Assembly: GCA_946811695.1 (NCBI GenBank)
Contig: OX328132.1
Coordinates: 96,119,456 to 96,183,455, forward strand
Source of the DNA: Gonocerus acuteangulatus
Taxonomy: Eukaryota > Arthropoda > Insecta > Hemiptera > Coreidae
Direction: 5' to 3'
DNA length: 64,000 nucleotides
A program made the position numbers and the translations under genes. Of this stretch, positions 35,490 through 45,766 are shown piece after piece. Each line of letters starts with the position of its first letter. Position 1 is the stretch's first letter. Under the pieces are notes generated by a model, which saw only the letters and a program-made list of their open reading frames with translations, was not told the origin of the DNA and did not search any database.

Positions 35490-35880
35490 AGACGGAGTAG
35501 CTCTTCCATGGATTTCCGAATCACCAACAAGACAAATCCCAACAATGTTTTTTTGCTTTTCGGAGTCCTATATCTTGAAGGAAATCATTATTAAAATGAG
35601 CAGGTGTAAAGCAGTGCACTTTATATGGAGGGTTGGAAATGTGTGAGCAACTGTTTTACAGTGGCTAGCTTATGAAGTAGCTCTTCCATTGTGTTCGGAA
35701 TCACCAACAAGGCAAAACCCAACAATGTTCATTTGCTCTTCAGATCTTTTATCTTGAAGGAAATCATTATTAAAATGTGTTGGGGTACGATAGAGCGCTT
35801 CAGATGAAAGAATAGAAATGTCTGAGCACCTGTTTTACGATGGCTACCTTATTAAGTTGTTGACGGAGTAGCATCCATGG
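35490..35880. repeat. Tandem repeat, about 2.2 units of 180 bp
   Basis: AGTAGCTCTTCCAT occurs at 35496 and 35675, and a related GACGGAGTAGCATCCATG at about 35861. Units share TCACCAACAAGACAAATCCC and TCTTGAAGGAAATCATTATT (or near variants). They are moderately diverged. The ORF at 35458-35646 is not conserved between units. Confidence 0.75.
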
Positions 35881-36119
35881 AATATAAATAAACAAGGCCA
35901 TATTTTGTATCTCAGAATAACAAATAATCTTCTTTTTTCTTATTTTAGGCAAATTCAACCACTTAGGATCATTGTTGCTCAATTATTTATAGGTGATATT
36001 GTGCTTTATCTTTTCTTGTTGAGGATTTTAATGTAATATATTTGCTCTGGGATTATAATAATTATAAGTTTAAAATAGAAATATTATTATGATAACGTTA
36101 AATGAGGTGCTTCAAATGT

Positions 36120-36680
36120 TGTCCAGGAGATGTATATCTTTTAGAAACTCCACTACATTATTAACATTGTCTCCCAAAATATGGCTTAGTTAAAGATTTA
36201 ATTTAAACTTGTTTCTGTTCTCATTATAGATTGGGCGCTCGATTAAAATATGTTAGAAGTACATCAGAATGCGAAAATTGAGGTGGTCTTGTGACGTTAA
36301 GTAGCCGTGAGTGAGTCTCGTGTGGCCTATTCGCAGTCTTGTAAAAATAAATTATTCTCGTTTATTTTTAGATGTGCATTTACTGAGTTTTACGTTTTCT
36401 AGGTAATCTCGTAATGTATTATTTTCTGTACGAGTCCATATGTTCTGCGATACCATTGTTTTTAGATGGTGTTTTATATCCGAAGGGGGGCATTGTGTGT
36501 AAGGTATTCCTATTGTAAATGCATTTTTTGTTGCCTCATCGACTCGTTCATTTTTCCTCGTATTTCACCATGGCTTGGAATCCAATAGAGTGATATGGAT
36601 ATCTTTTTATTTATTAAATCACTTATTCCTTGTAAGATCCCTGTTGGTACAAGCTGGCTAAGGATAGAACCAAATGGATG
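36120..36680 (-). pseudogene. LINE RNase H domain relic
   Basis: The minus strand reads ISDLINKKISISLYWIPSHG followed by EIRG, matching the last part of the RNase H fold (WIPSH and the GNE-AD loop). A frameshift near 36557 is followed by DEATKNAFTIGIP and later TRLRIGHTRLTHGYLTSQDH, the conserved helix after RNase H in this LINE group. Several stops and shifts show it is dead. It is related to the elements at 7720 and 49849 but more degraded. Confidence 0.65.
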
Positions 36681-36809
36681 GAATTGGGAGAGGCCTTTAT
36701 TCCTTAAAAAGACACGCGAAGACGAAGATTAATTTATTTTCTTATTAAATAATATGAAAGTGACATAATTTATTGGAAACGTTTTTTGATTAGTATTATC
36801 ATATTTTGT

Positions 36810-36943
36810 TGGCGCGGTTACTCCCTATCTCCATAGGGAGAACCCGCTTATGAGGTTGACCTCATGACGCAATCCGGAAGTGCCGACTAGAAACTTTCAC
36901 GTTTCAGACCCTATATATCACGAAAATATAGGTGGCTAAAATT

Positions 36944-36986
<43 letters not shown>

Positions 36987-37760
36987 ATATATTTATATAT
37001 ACGCTTGTCTGTTCGCTCTCTAGCAAGCTCAAAAATGGTCCGATTTTGACGAAATTTGGCACAAAAATCTGTCGTCTAATATGAAAGGTCAAGTTCGTAA
37101 ACCAGCAGAATCCGCCCAGTAGAAGATAGTGTTTGGGGCGAAATTCGCGCAAAAAAATCGTAACGCTTACGTTTTTGAGTTCATATGCTTGCAGGTACTT
37201 GTTTTATAGGTTTCTTGGGCTAGGAAAATGAATGAAACCATTTTCAAGGTGATAGCTTTAACTGTTTCTGTGATAAGTGGAATCAATGTTTTTGTAAGTC
37301 ATTATTTTTTTGTGAGTACTTAGAATCGCAGGATTCAATTGAAATATTTTCTACATCTTGGAAATTAGTCCCAACTAAGATGTTTAAATTTTGGTTATAT
37401 TTGGATATAAGGAAGTATGCGAAAAAAAATTTTATTAATAGACATGAAAAGTTTTCGGATCTCCATACATTTTTCGTAAATATCTCGATAACGGTTGGGA
37501 AATTGTAATAAGTGGAAAGTGACCATTCGAATGCTTACTAAATTCTCTACAAAAAAGGTTCTGAAGCAATATTCGATGGGGCAACGTCAATGAGAGATAT
37601 AAGCGCTTAAAACTTAAAAAGTGTTTGTTTTGTTGTTTTGAAAGGGGTTTTCTCTTTGTTTATCTCACTTTTTAGTTGGTTGTTTCTTATTTTAAATTGC
37701 ATTTATCAGTAAAATTAGTATTGTAGTAAAATAAGCTAAGAAACGGTCTAACGTATTCAT
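36810..37760 (-). mobile_element. R1 repeat copy
   Basis: Starts GGCGCGGTTACTCCCTATCT (hairpin end), with the TA tract at 36947-37010, then TCCGATTTTGACGAAATTTG and TTCTGAAGCAATATTCGATG. The sequence diverges after 37760. A matching opposite end (ACCGCGCTAAGATGACGAAG, 38183-38228) may belong to the same copy. Confidence 0.6.
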
Positions 37761-38182
37761 AATAAGTTTGGAGTGGCTATGGTAATCAAGATGGCAGTGG
37801 CTAATCATGATGACGTAGGTTGTTTTAAATTCTCCATCTATATAACCTCATGGCTTCAAACTGAAGTTACCGTTATTTCTTATTTTATAGAAAGATTTAA
37901 CCCACGACAGAATGGAATTTAATTCGCCATGAAGCACATATTTACAGTTGATTATAACAGTAAAACGAATTTGCTAGTAAAACAAGACTTAAAATGGCAA
38001 GGAATTTTTGGCTGTTGAGAATAGAGCCTTCTCAGCAGTAGCCAAAGAGTAAGTACGCTTTCAGTACATAATTGTATTGATTTATACAGATTAAGAATTA
38101 TCCGCTTCTGTGTAAGTTGACTACTGTCAGTTTCCTGTGATTTGTGATGCTAATCTATTCCATTTCTTCGAGATGTATGTAA

Positions 38183-38228
38183 CCGCGCTAAGATGACGAA
38201 GTTCCTGCGAATCGGACTTTTTTTTCTT
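38183..38228 (-). repeat. R1 opposite-end fragment
   Basis: ACCGCGCTAAGATGACGAAG followed by TTCCTGCGAATCGGAC and a T run. Same block as 6803-6835 and 55000-55030. Confidence 0.55.
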
Positions 38229-38229
38229 C

Positions 38230-39769
38230 ATATTTTGTTATAATGGAATAAATAAAGGCTTTATTATTATTATCCCTTGTAAAATATCATTAATTAATGG
38301 ATTATAAGTGAATGAGTCTTGAAGAGACAAAATGACGGATAGAGAGACTAAATATTATAACATTTTTAGGTGTAGGAGTAACAATGTATAGTGTCTTCAT
38401 GCATGCTAGGAGATCCGCTGAATATATGGTGCATATTGGCATGCGCAAGTTTACAAATACCTTGTTAAGCCACCTTTTATAACATCCATAACAGTGAACA
38501 TTAGTGCTTAATAACTTCTTTCCTAGTTGAGGGCGAATTTCTCTTTAAAGGATTCGTGTTTAGTGCATCAAAATACGTTATAGTGGAAAATATGAAAATA
38601 ATCGGTTCGGAGGAGGCTAAACTTCAGTATTACCATTTCTGTATTTTTTTTTTTTTTAAATTATTGGGAACATGTCCTTTTTAATGTATTTGGTGAGGCT
38701 GAGGATTATTCAGGTTCTGTTCTAATTCCAAGGGGCTCTTAGGGTTAAAGAATATTTAAGGATTGTCGGGAATTTGAATTTGAATGTGTGCAAAGTATTT
38801 CTCACCCCATTGTTAGTTTTGTGATCTAAGATTATGCATTTAGTGGGGGACCTGGAGATGCTAAACTCTTGGTGTAATGTCTGTCTTATTGTCAGGAGAT
38901 TTTGGGGTTAGCTCCCCGGTTTCTACGTGCATTTTATTATATCTTGGTAAGAGCCTTCGAGTGACTCAGTGGTTATTGGTATGTTTTTTTTTCTGCATAT
39001 TTTATAGAAATATTTTTTTTTAAGGTCCGGCGTTATTATCCAGGATATAGTTCTAAATCTATGATTACTGAGCACATTGTCATTAATACTCCAGGTAATT
39101 GATTTTCCATAATACTTAACATTGATAACTCTCGTAAAAGGAATATAGAAATTAGATGGTGAGGACAATTTTTTCTGTGAATTAAAAAATATCCCGACCA
39201 GAGGTATAAAATTTGTTTTTAGTAAAGATAAGAAACTGGAATATTAAATAAAGATTTAAAAGCAATAGATGGAGATATTTCAAATGAATTTCATATCATG
39301 AAGATAAATTCGTTTTTTTATTTTTGAATACTTATTATACTCCCAGAAAATATTTATAGGACACCTTTATTTGAATTTGTCACTGCTTTATTACTTTTTG
39401 ACGGCCTAAAAAAAATGCCATAATACAAGTTGCCGGGATGAGGGAGGGAGAAGTTAATTTATAGGACATAAAACTTGGAAAACTGGAGTCCACCCAGACT
39501 TTATAGATGGAGAGAATGTCCCAAGTTCCGAGTAGACTTCTCTACAGCTTGCATCTTTCTAGTTTTATAACTGTCTTTTAAAACTTCCTCTATGATAACC
39601 AATTCAAAGAGAATATGTCTTTGAGTATTTTAGATAAATTTATTCTTCAATTCAAGTAGGTTGTTTATTAAATTACTTTTATTGATATTCTCTTTTCGTT
39701 AAGAATATGGTTTTAAGCTTATTAGTTAGGATCGGTGAGGAGGTAGTTATAATTGTTGAATAGCTGTTA
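38230..39769. other. No recognised gene
   Basis: AT-rich DNA. The ORF 38923-39168 (minus) has no recognisable motif. Confidence 0.35.
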
Positions 39770-40240
39770 GCTGAGAACCACACATCAAGCTGTGGTTGCA
39801 ACAGTTCACCTTCCCTTCAGAGTCATAGTTTGCTCCAATTATTTTTCACCAGGTAGACCGTTTGACGTACAGGAAATACGTGACTTATTGTCCGAAATGC
39901 CCAGTCCTTTAATACTATTGGCTGATGCTAATTCTTTGAAAACTATGTGGAATTCTGATACCACCAATTGTAGAGGTCAATCGTTGTAAAACATTTAAGA
40001 ACAAACTGGCCCGCTAACACTAAATTCAAACTAACCTACTCACCTTTGCCCCAGGACAGGCATATGGACAAACATAGACTTTTCCTTGTGTACATCTGAC
40101 ATAAACACTCGATTTCCATCGATTCACAATACACAATCGACCAAACACACCTACTCGAATATAAAACACGACTCCCAGATCCAATACAAAAACGCAAATT
40201 GGAACTACTACAAAGAATATATTGAAAAACAGTTATCAAA
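39770..40240 (+). pseudogene. LINE AP-endonuclease (EEP) domain relic
   Basis: The frame at 39785-39989 reads AVVATVHLPFRVIVCSNYFS, PGRPFDVQEIRDLLSEMPSP and LILLADANSLKTMWNSDTTN, then CRGQSL. This matches the apurinic-endonuclease-like domain that nicks target DNA in Jockey/I/R1-type LINEs. The hallmark GDFNAH is changed to ADANSL, so catalysis is lost. After a frameshift the homologous frame resumes with THLCPRTGIWTNIDFSLCTS, then DINTRF (up to about 40240). The SDH catalytic His motif is not preserved. Confidence 0.75.
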
Positions 40241-40396
40241 TGTAAATATTCGACATATAGATAAGCATATCCGATTTAATCACGCTAACGTACTTTATTT
40301 TATGTTTTATATTTGTATTGTAATGTGTTGTAAATGTGAATGAATTATGTTTTATATTATTTTTATTCAGTTACAAATGCATCTTCTTTTATAAGC

Positions 40397-40401
<5 letters not shown>

Positions 40402-40451
<50 letters not shown>
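40402..40451. repeat. (TA)n microsatellite
   Basis: About 50 bases of TA directly abutting the 3' end of a SINE copy. Confidence 0.95.
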
Positions 40452-40455
<4 letters not shown>

Positions 40456-40601
40456 CACTCCCGTAACAGGCCACGAGGGCCCTGAGGGGCAGATACTATA
40501 GAGGTATCTGATTCATGACCATACGGCACACTTTTTTTTTTTTCTTCTTTTTTTTCCAGCTTAGTAGTCCAGTGCTCTACCACTGAGCTAACCTCGCCCT
40601 C
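40452..40601 (-). mobile_element. SINE-1 copy with the middle replaced by a homopurine run
   Basis: The 3' end (TCACTCCCGTAACAGGCCAC on the plus strand) and the tRNA-like head (GTGCTCTACCACTGAGCTAA) are both present. The roughly 200-bp body and the B box between them are replaced by a T-rich run at 40529-40556. The head alone still carries an A box. This could result from internal deletion or from template switching during reverse transcription. Confidence 0.7.
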
Positions 40602-41386
<785 letters not shown>

Positions 41387-41395
41387 TATCTATAA

Positions 41396-42320
41396 AATTA
41401 TATATTTTGTTACACGTATATTTTTAATTTATTGATGGTGTGCCATTGAACACTATCGCCCAAAACTAGAAGAAATAACAACTTTTATATGTTTATCGGT
41501 GGATTTTACACCTGCGCGATTTCAATGCTTAAACCAATTCATTTAAAATTGCTTATTTTATTTTATTAAAATAAAAATTGAGATTTTAAAGGCTAACAAA
41601 TTGGTATTAAAAAAAATGTATTTGAACTTTGCAAATACAAAAGCATTTTTAATCTTTAAAGGAATCTACAGATAAAAGTGGATTTGACACGTATTTCTGT
41701 AAAATATATGCCAGACAGTATTATTTTATCAACCTATTTTTTTTAGAAAAAAGTCACTTTTTTTTCAACATTCAAATTTTTTGAATACATAATAAATGGC
41801 CGAAAAAGGCCCAATAAGAAAAATATGTGAAAAATGTCAAAGGAAAAAATATTTCCTGTTTAAATTATTGTTTTAGGATATTAAAATAAATTTAAAAACG
41901 ATTTTCCCTAATAGCAATAATTTCTAGGATTTTTTAATTTTGTTAAATTAGAATTTACTGTAGCTAAATACATTTACGAGATTTCATTTTTAGTTATATT
42001 CTAGTACATTGAAATAATACTGAAAATAATGTTACCTAACTATCTGAAAATTCACATTCGAAAATTACAAACTTTTTTGCGTGGGCAAAACACTGGAATT
42101 TTTCTCTTGCATAGAATCATAATTTTTTTTTTAAAATAGACAAATGGACTTAAAAACTATTGGCTCAAAATATAAAAGGAGTGGATTTTCTTTCAAAGGA
42201 GTATATTTTTAAGAGAGTGTACCTTTTCCGATTATGAGAGATAGTGAGAAATACTGCTTGACGGATAATGTAAACAAATCTGTAAGTTAGTAGTCATGGC
42301 TGGTAGTTAGTGCAAGGCTT
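41396..42320. other. No recognised gene
   Basis: Strongly AT-rich DNA without motifs. Confidence 0.4.
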
Positions 42321-42366
42321 GTTTTAGCCCCTGACGAGCAACTTAAATGTGAAAAATGTTGAGCTG
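42321..42366 (+). ncRNA. Hammerhead-like element core, diverged
   Basis: TTTTAGCCCCTGACGAGCAA, then GAAAAATGTTGAGC. It aligns with TTTTGGCTCCTGAAGAGGCA and GAAACGTGTTGAGC at 62647-62700 (minus). The CTGACGA box is intact, but no convincing stem II forms and GAAAC is altered. Confidence 0.35.
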
Positions 42367-43167
42367 ATTTAATACAGAGAGTTAACTTTGGATTTTGGGT
42401 ATTGAGAGTTTGGGATTATTATAAATATTGATATAATATTTGTTTTAATACAGTTGCATTTTTTAGGTCCTCTAAAATATCTGGATAGAATATTTAATTC
42501 TTGGTGAACGTTTCCCAAGGTGTTTCGTTGACTTGGTCGAAGGAGGTAGAAGAAACACCTAATGATGTTTCGGCTATTTAAATAATCGATTTGGTCCAAG
42601 CTAACAGATTGGATTAGCCCCTGACTTTGTGCTAACATTGTTAAAGGCACCAATTCGGGCTTACCACAGGCTACTCTTGTCCCAACTGATTCGATTTGGA
42701 CCCGCCCTCTTCGCAGGTCCAAAAGGTCTTTAATAACTCTGCCTTTTTATTATCCGATAACCTGATAAATTTTTTATACCCCTGTCCCGATATAATTGTT
42801 GATTTGCTACTCTCTTGAAACGAACCCGCTTTGACTCTGTACCTGTGAACATTTCTTTAAAAATTCCTTCAAACTTTCATCGATCATGCCTAAAAAGTGG
42901 CAGAAATGTCCATTATAATATAGATTTATAATTATAAGAAAATTTAAGCCGTTCTTATCTCTATATGGGACTTGGGCTACGGAAGGGTTCCTAAGGCCCG
43001 AAAACAACTTTTCAAGAAACACCTGTTAAAGATAACGAGTAGTGTTTCCGTGCTCGTGTTTTCGCTTCCATCCCTTCCTTTTTCGTTTTACCCTTGGCTC
43101 TATAACCCTCATCGAACTTATCTTATTTACATTTTTGCTATCACAAGAAATATTTTCGTAAAAAATG
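42367..43167. other. No recognised gene
   Basis: Mixed DNA with ORFs on both strands (42369-42722 minus, 42807-43022 minus, 42972-43265 plus). None carries a recognisable domain, and the last runs into a SINE. Confidence 0.35.
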
Positions 43168-43180
43168 AAAAATCAGAAGT

Positions 43181-43348
43181 TTTTATTTATTTTTTTTTGT
43201 TACGGTGCTTTGACTTCTGGGCCGACATCCATAGTACAGTAAGGAATTTTGTCAACGAGCCGTGAGAAGAGAAAATTCCTGCCGCAGATGGAAATCGAAC
43301 CCACCATCTCCCACGAGAGAATCTAAGGCGTTAGCCACTAGACCCACC
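43181..43348 (-). mobile_element. tRNA-derived SINE (SINE-2) with perfect 13-bp TSD
   Basis: On the minus strand, GGTGGGTCTAGTGGCTAACG (A box region) and GGTGGGTTCGATTTCC (B box) form a tRNA-like head of about 72 bp. A short body follows (ending TCAAAGCACCGTAACA), then an A-rich tail. The direct repeat AAAAATCAGAAGT lies at 43168-43180 and 43349-43361, exactly abutting both ends. This is a different family from SINE-1. The A and B boxes are internal polymerase III promoter elements. Confidence 0.92.
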
Positions 43349-43394
43349 AAAAATCAGAAGTATTCTAAAAAAAATAAACAAAAAAAAAAAACCT

Positions 43395-43592
43395 AGGAAT
43401 AGGTCATTATTAAAAGATAGTGCTTTTTTACGGTAGGAGTAGCTTACTACGCGGGATTAGTTTACATCAAGGTGGGAATAGGCCATTATAACACTGCAGT
43501 AGCTTACAAGAATGTGGGAGTAGCTCAGTAAAACGTAGGAAAACCGTATTGCTAGGTGGGAGTAGGTCACTATAAGAAGGGAGTAGCGTTGT
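43395..43592. repeat. 168-bp-period minisatellite, left part
   Basis: Words such as GGTGGGAATAGGCCATTATA, GGGAGTAGCTCAGTAAAACG and GGGAGTAGGTCACTATAAGA recur here and at 44663-45100. The array is interrupted by the insertion at 43597-44658. Confidence 0.9.
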
Positions 43593-43723
43593 TTAACCCC
43601 TTCAGGTCCGAATTTTTATTTCTTGATAAAAAAAATTTATTTTCCTGCCATAGTTGTGTATTGCTCTTGTGAAGATTCCTGATTTTTTTCAGAATTTTAT
43701 GGTTTACCTCACATGAGTTACGT

Positions 43724-43745
43724 AATGTCCAGTATACTGGACATT
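43724..43745. repeat. Perfect 22-bp palindrome in the piggyBac-type element
   Basis: Centre AGTATACT, arms AATGTCC / GGACATT, about 127 bp from the left end. Two related palindromes occur in the same element. Confidence 0.9.
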
Positions 43746-44271
43746 GGTTCTCAAGTAATGCGATTTGTGGATGAAAACCGAAATTCAAAATTTCGAAATA
43801 TTAAAAAAATATATAATTAAAGCAGTAATTTATTACTAATTTAAATTTTAAAAAAATCCAGAAAAAATAAATTTGAAAAATTATTAGTAAATATTATTGT
43901 AAAAGCTCAAATATCATAAGGTATTGTAAAAATAGATTAGAATTTTAGACATGAAATTGTTGTCAGCGCACAGTAATAATGAAAATTAATGAAATTAAAA
44001 TATTTACAGTCTAGTCTCAAAAAAAGATATTTGATTATTTAAAAAAACAAAACATAAAACTACTAAGAACATATTTTTTGAAAATCATGTGTACGGACAG
44101 ATGATATTTTTGAATGGTTTGGGCGCCTTCTAGCCCATACCATTCAGAAAAAGTTACTGATTATTATGGTACTCAAAAAAACAATTCTGACAATATGAAA
44201 ACAAAATATAACAGTAAATATTTGAAAAATAGATAAAAAATATTGTTACATCAAATATGAGGGTTGACTTC

Positions 44272-44295
44272 CCATGTACAGTATACTGGACATGG
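44272..44295. repeat. 24-bp palindrome, one mismatched pair
   Basis: CCATGTACAGTA followed by TACTGGACATGG. Same core (AGTATACTGGACAT) as the palindrome at 43724-43745. Confidence 0.85.
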
Positions 44296-44625
44296 ATTTT
44301 CAAAAATTCGTAGACACCTTATTACAAACTTTATTGATAAAACTGAACTTCCAACCTTTAAAAAGATCACGTACATTAAATTCGGAGGAGTTTTATTCAC
44401 TAAAAAGAAACCATTTGGACTAAATATGTAAAGAAAAGTCAATAACTTTTAGAATCCCTGACTGCCCGTGGTGGGGCAGAGAAGATTTTACACATAACCT
44501 TTCAAAATCGAATGGAATAATTTTATATTAGATATCAAGTGGAAGAAAAATACATAGAGCTTCAAACCAAAGTGGCAGTAAACATCTATCGGCCATAGGC
44601 AGTGTGATACAAAGTAAAGAAGTTA

Positions 44626-44643
44626 TGTCCAGCCGGCTGGACA
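44626..44643. repeat. Perfect 18-bp palindrome near the right end
   Basis: TGTCCAGCCGGCTGGACA, 15 bp inside the right terminus. Same arms as the other two but with a CCGG centre in place of TATA. Confidence 0.9.
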
Positions 44644-44662
44644 AAGGAACTGAAGGGGTTAA

Positions 44663-45100
44663 GGTAGGACTTGCTCACTATACCACGGGAGTAATTTACA
44701 CCAAGGTGGGAATAGGTCATTACAACACTGGAGTAGCTTACAAGAATGTGGGAGTAGCTCAGTAAAACGCGGTAAAACCGTATTGCTAGGTGGGAGTAGG
44801 TCACTATAAGAAAGGAGTAGCCTTCTTTAAGGTAGGAATTGCTTACTATACCACGGGTTTAGTTTAATTTAAGGTGGGAATAGGCCACTATAAAACTGGA
44901 GTAGCTTACAAGAATGCGGGGGTAGCTCAGTAAAACGCGTGCAAACTTATTGTAAGGTATGAGTAGGTCACTATTAGAAGGTAGTAGCTTTCTGTAAGGT
45001 GGAAGTTGCTCAGTATATCACGGGAGTAGTTTAATTTAAGGTGGGAATAGGCCACTATATCACTGGAGAAGCTCTCCAGGAGGTGAGATTGGATCACTTT
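44663..45100. repeat. 168-bp-period minisatellite, right part
   Basis: GGTGGGAATAGG starts at 44705, 44873 and 45040 (steps 168 and 167). Within each period about five sub-units of 33-34 bp share GTAGCTCA/GTAGGTCACTATA words. Minus-strand ORFs over it (44586-44804, 44927-45208) are repeat artefacts. Confidence 0.9.
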
Positions 45101-45484
45101 AACAATGACATAGCTTACTAAAAAGCCATAGGAAAACATTTTTTTTAAATCTTTACATATAAATACAGTAGCTGGGCAATGGATATTTAGGTGTGGGAAA
45201 TATCGCAAAATTCCAGGGTTAGGTGAGGATTAACCCCCCCCCCCCCACATTCTCACTTTTACCCCATTCCTCGAGGATTTTCATTTAACTAATTAAACTT
45301 ATACGAACTCTTCTTGGGATTTCTGCCTTTCCTCCTGGAACCCTTTATAATTTATTAACTTAAATATCTCGATGTTGTTGGAGAAAGTTGCCTTCACCAA
45401 TTAGGGTAAGAACAGTTCTTATTGTACCTTGAAATCTTGAATTAAACAACATTTTCTATGTTACGATCTATGTCGTGAAGGCTG

Positions 45485-45766
45485 ATGCCATCTTATTATA
45501 TGCCAGGCACCAATGCCATAGACCATATACAGCCTTACCAATGGAACAAAGATGTCTATAGCGACGATGAAAATGGTTCTTCAAGGTATGCTGACTTAAT
45601 ACCGTGTCACGAGAAAACAAAATCAGCATATATAATCGAACCTACCATCAGACATAAGAGCAATTATCCTATGCAGGCAGTGGAAATTGACAAAGAAAAG
45701 AAAGGCCGTATACCACAAAAGACATACGAAGAAACATTTCTAGCTTATGGAAACAGAAATTATTAA
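45485..45766 (+). pseudogene. LINE C-terminal restriction-like endonuclease relic
   Basis: A 93-codon ORF containing SDDENGSSRYADLIPCHEKT, then SAYIIEPTIRHKS, then a charged EIDKEKKGRI segment. The pattern DDxGSxRRADII followed by I(I/L)DPTIRFE and an EKK helix is the C-terminal region of LINE-encoded proteins found in arthropods, which I take to be a PD-(D/E)XK-type restriction-like endonuclease part. Catalytic spacing cannot be confirmed by eye. No matching RT lies upstream, so this is a fragment. Confidence 0.5.

Larger units (their letters stand above)
43597..44658. mobile_element. piggyBac-type non-autonomous element, 1062 bp
   Basis: Flanked by TTAA at 43593-43596 and 44659-44662. Starts CCCCTTCAGGTCC and ends with the complement of CCCCTTCAGTTCC. 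TTAA duplication with CCC-type inverted ends is diagnostic of the piggyBac superfamily. Removing the element plus one TTAA restores the 168-bp phase of the surrounding minisatellite. No transposase-sized ORF is present; the minus-strand ORFs (43570-43788, 44251-44442) lack piggyBac motifs. Three long palindromes lie inside (see separate entries). Confidence 0.9.

Noticed and set aside
36904..37152. Possible coding exon in the R1 copy
   Set aside because: Same reason as for the MREFRPK frames: a non-coding repeat plus TA tract.
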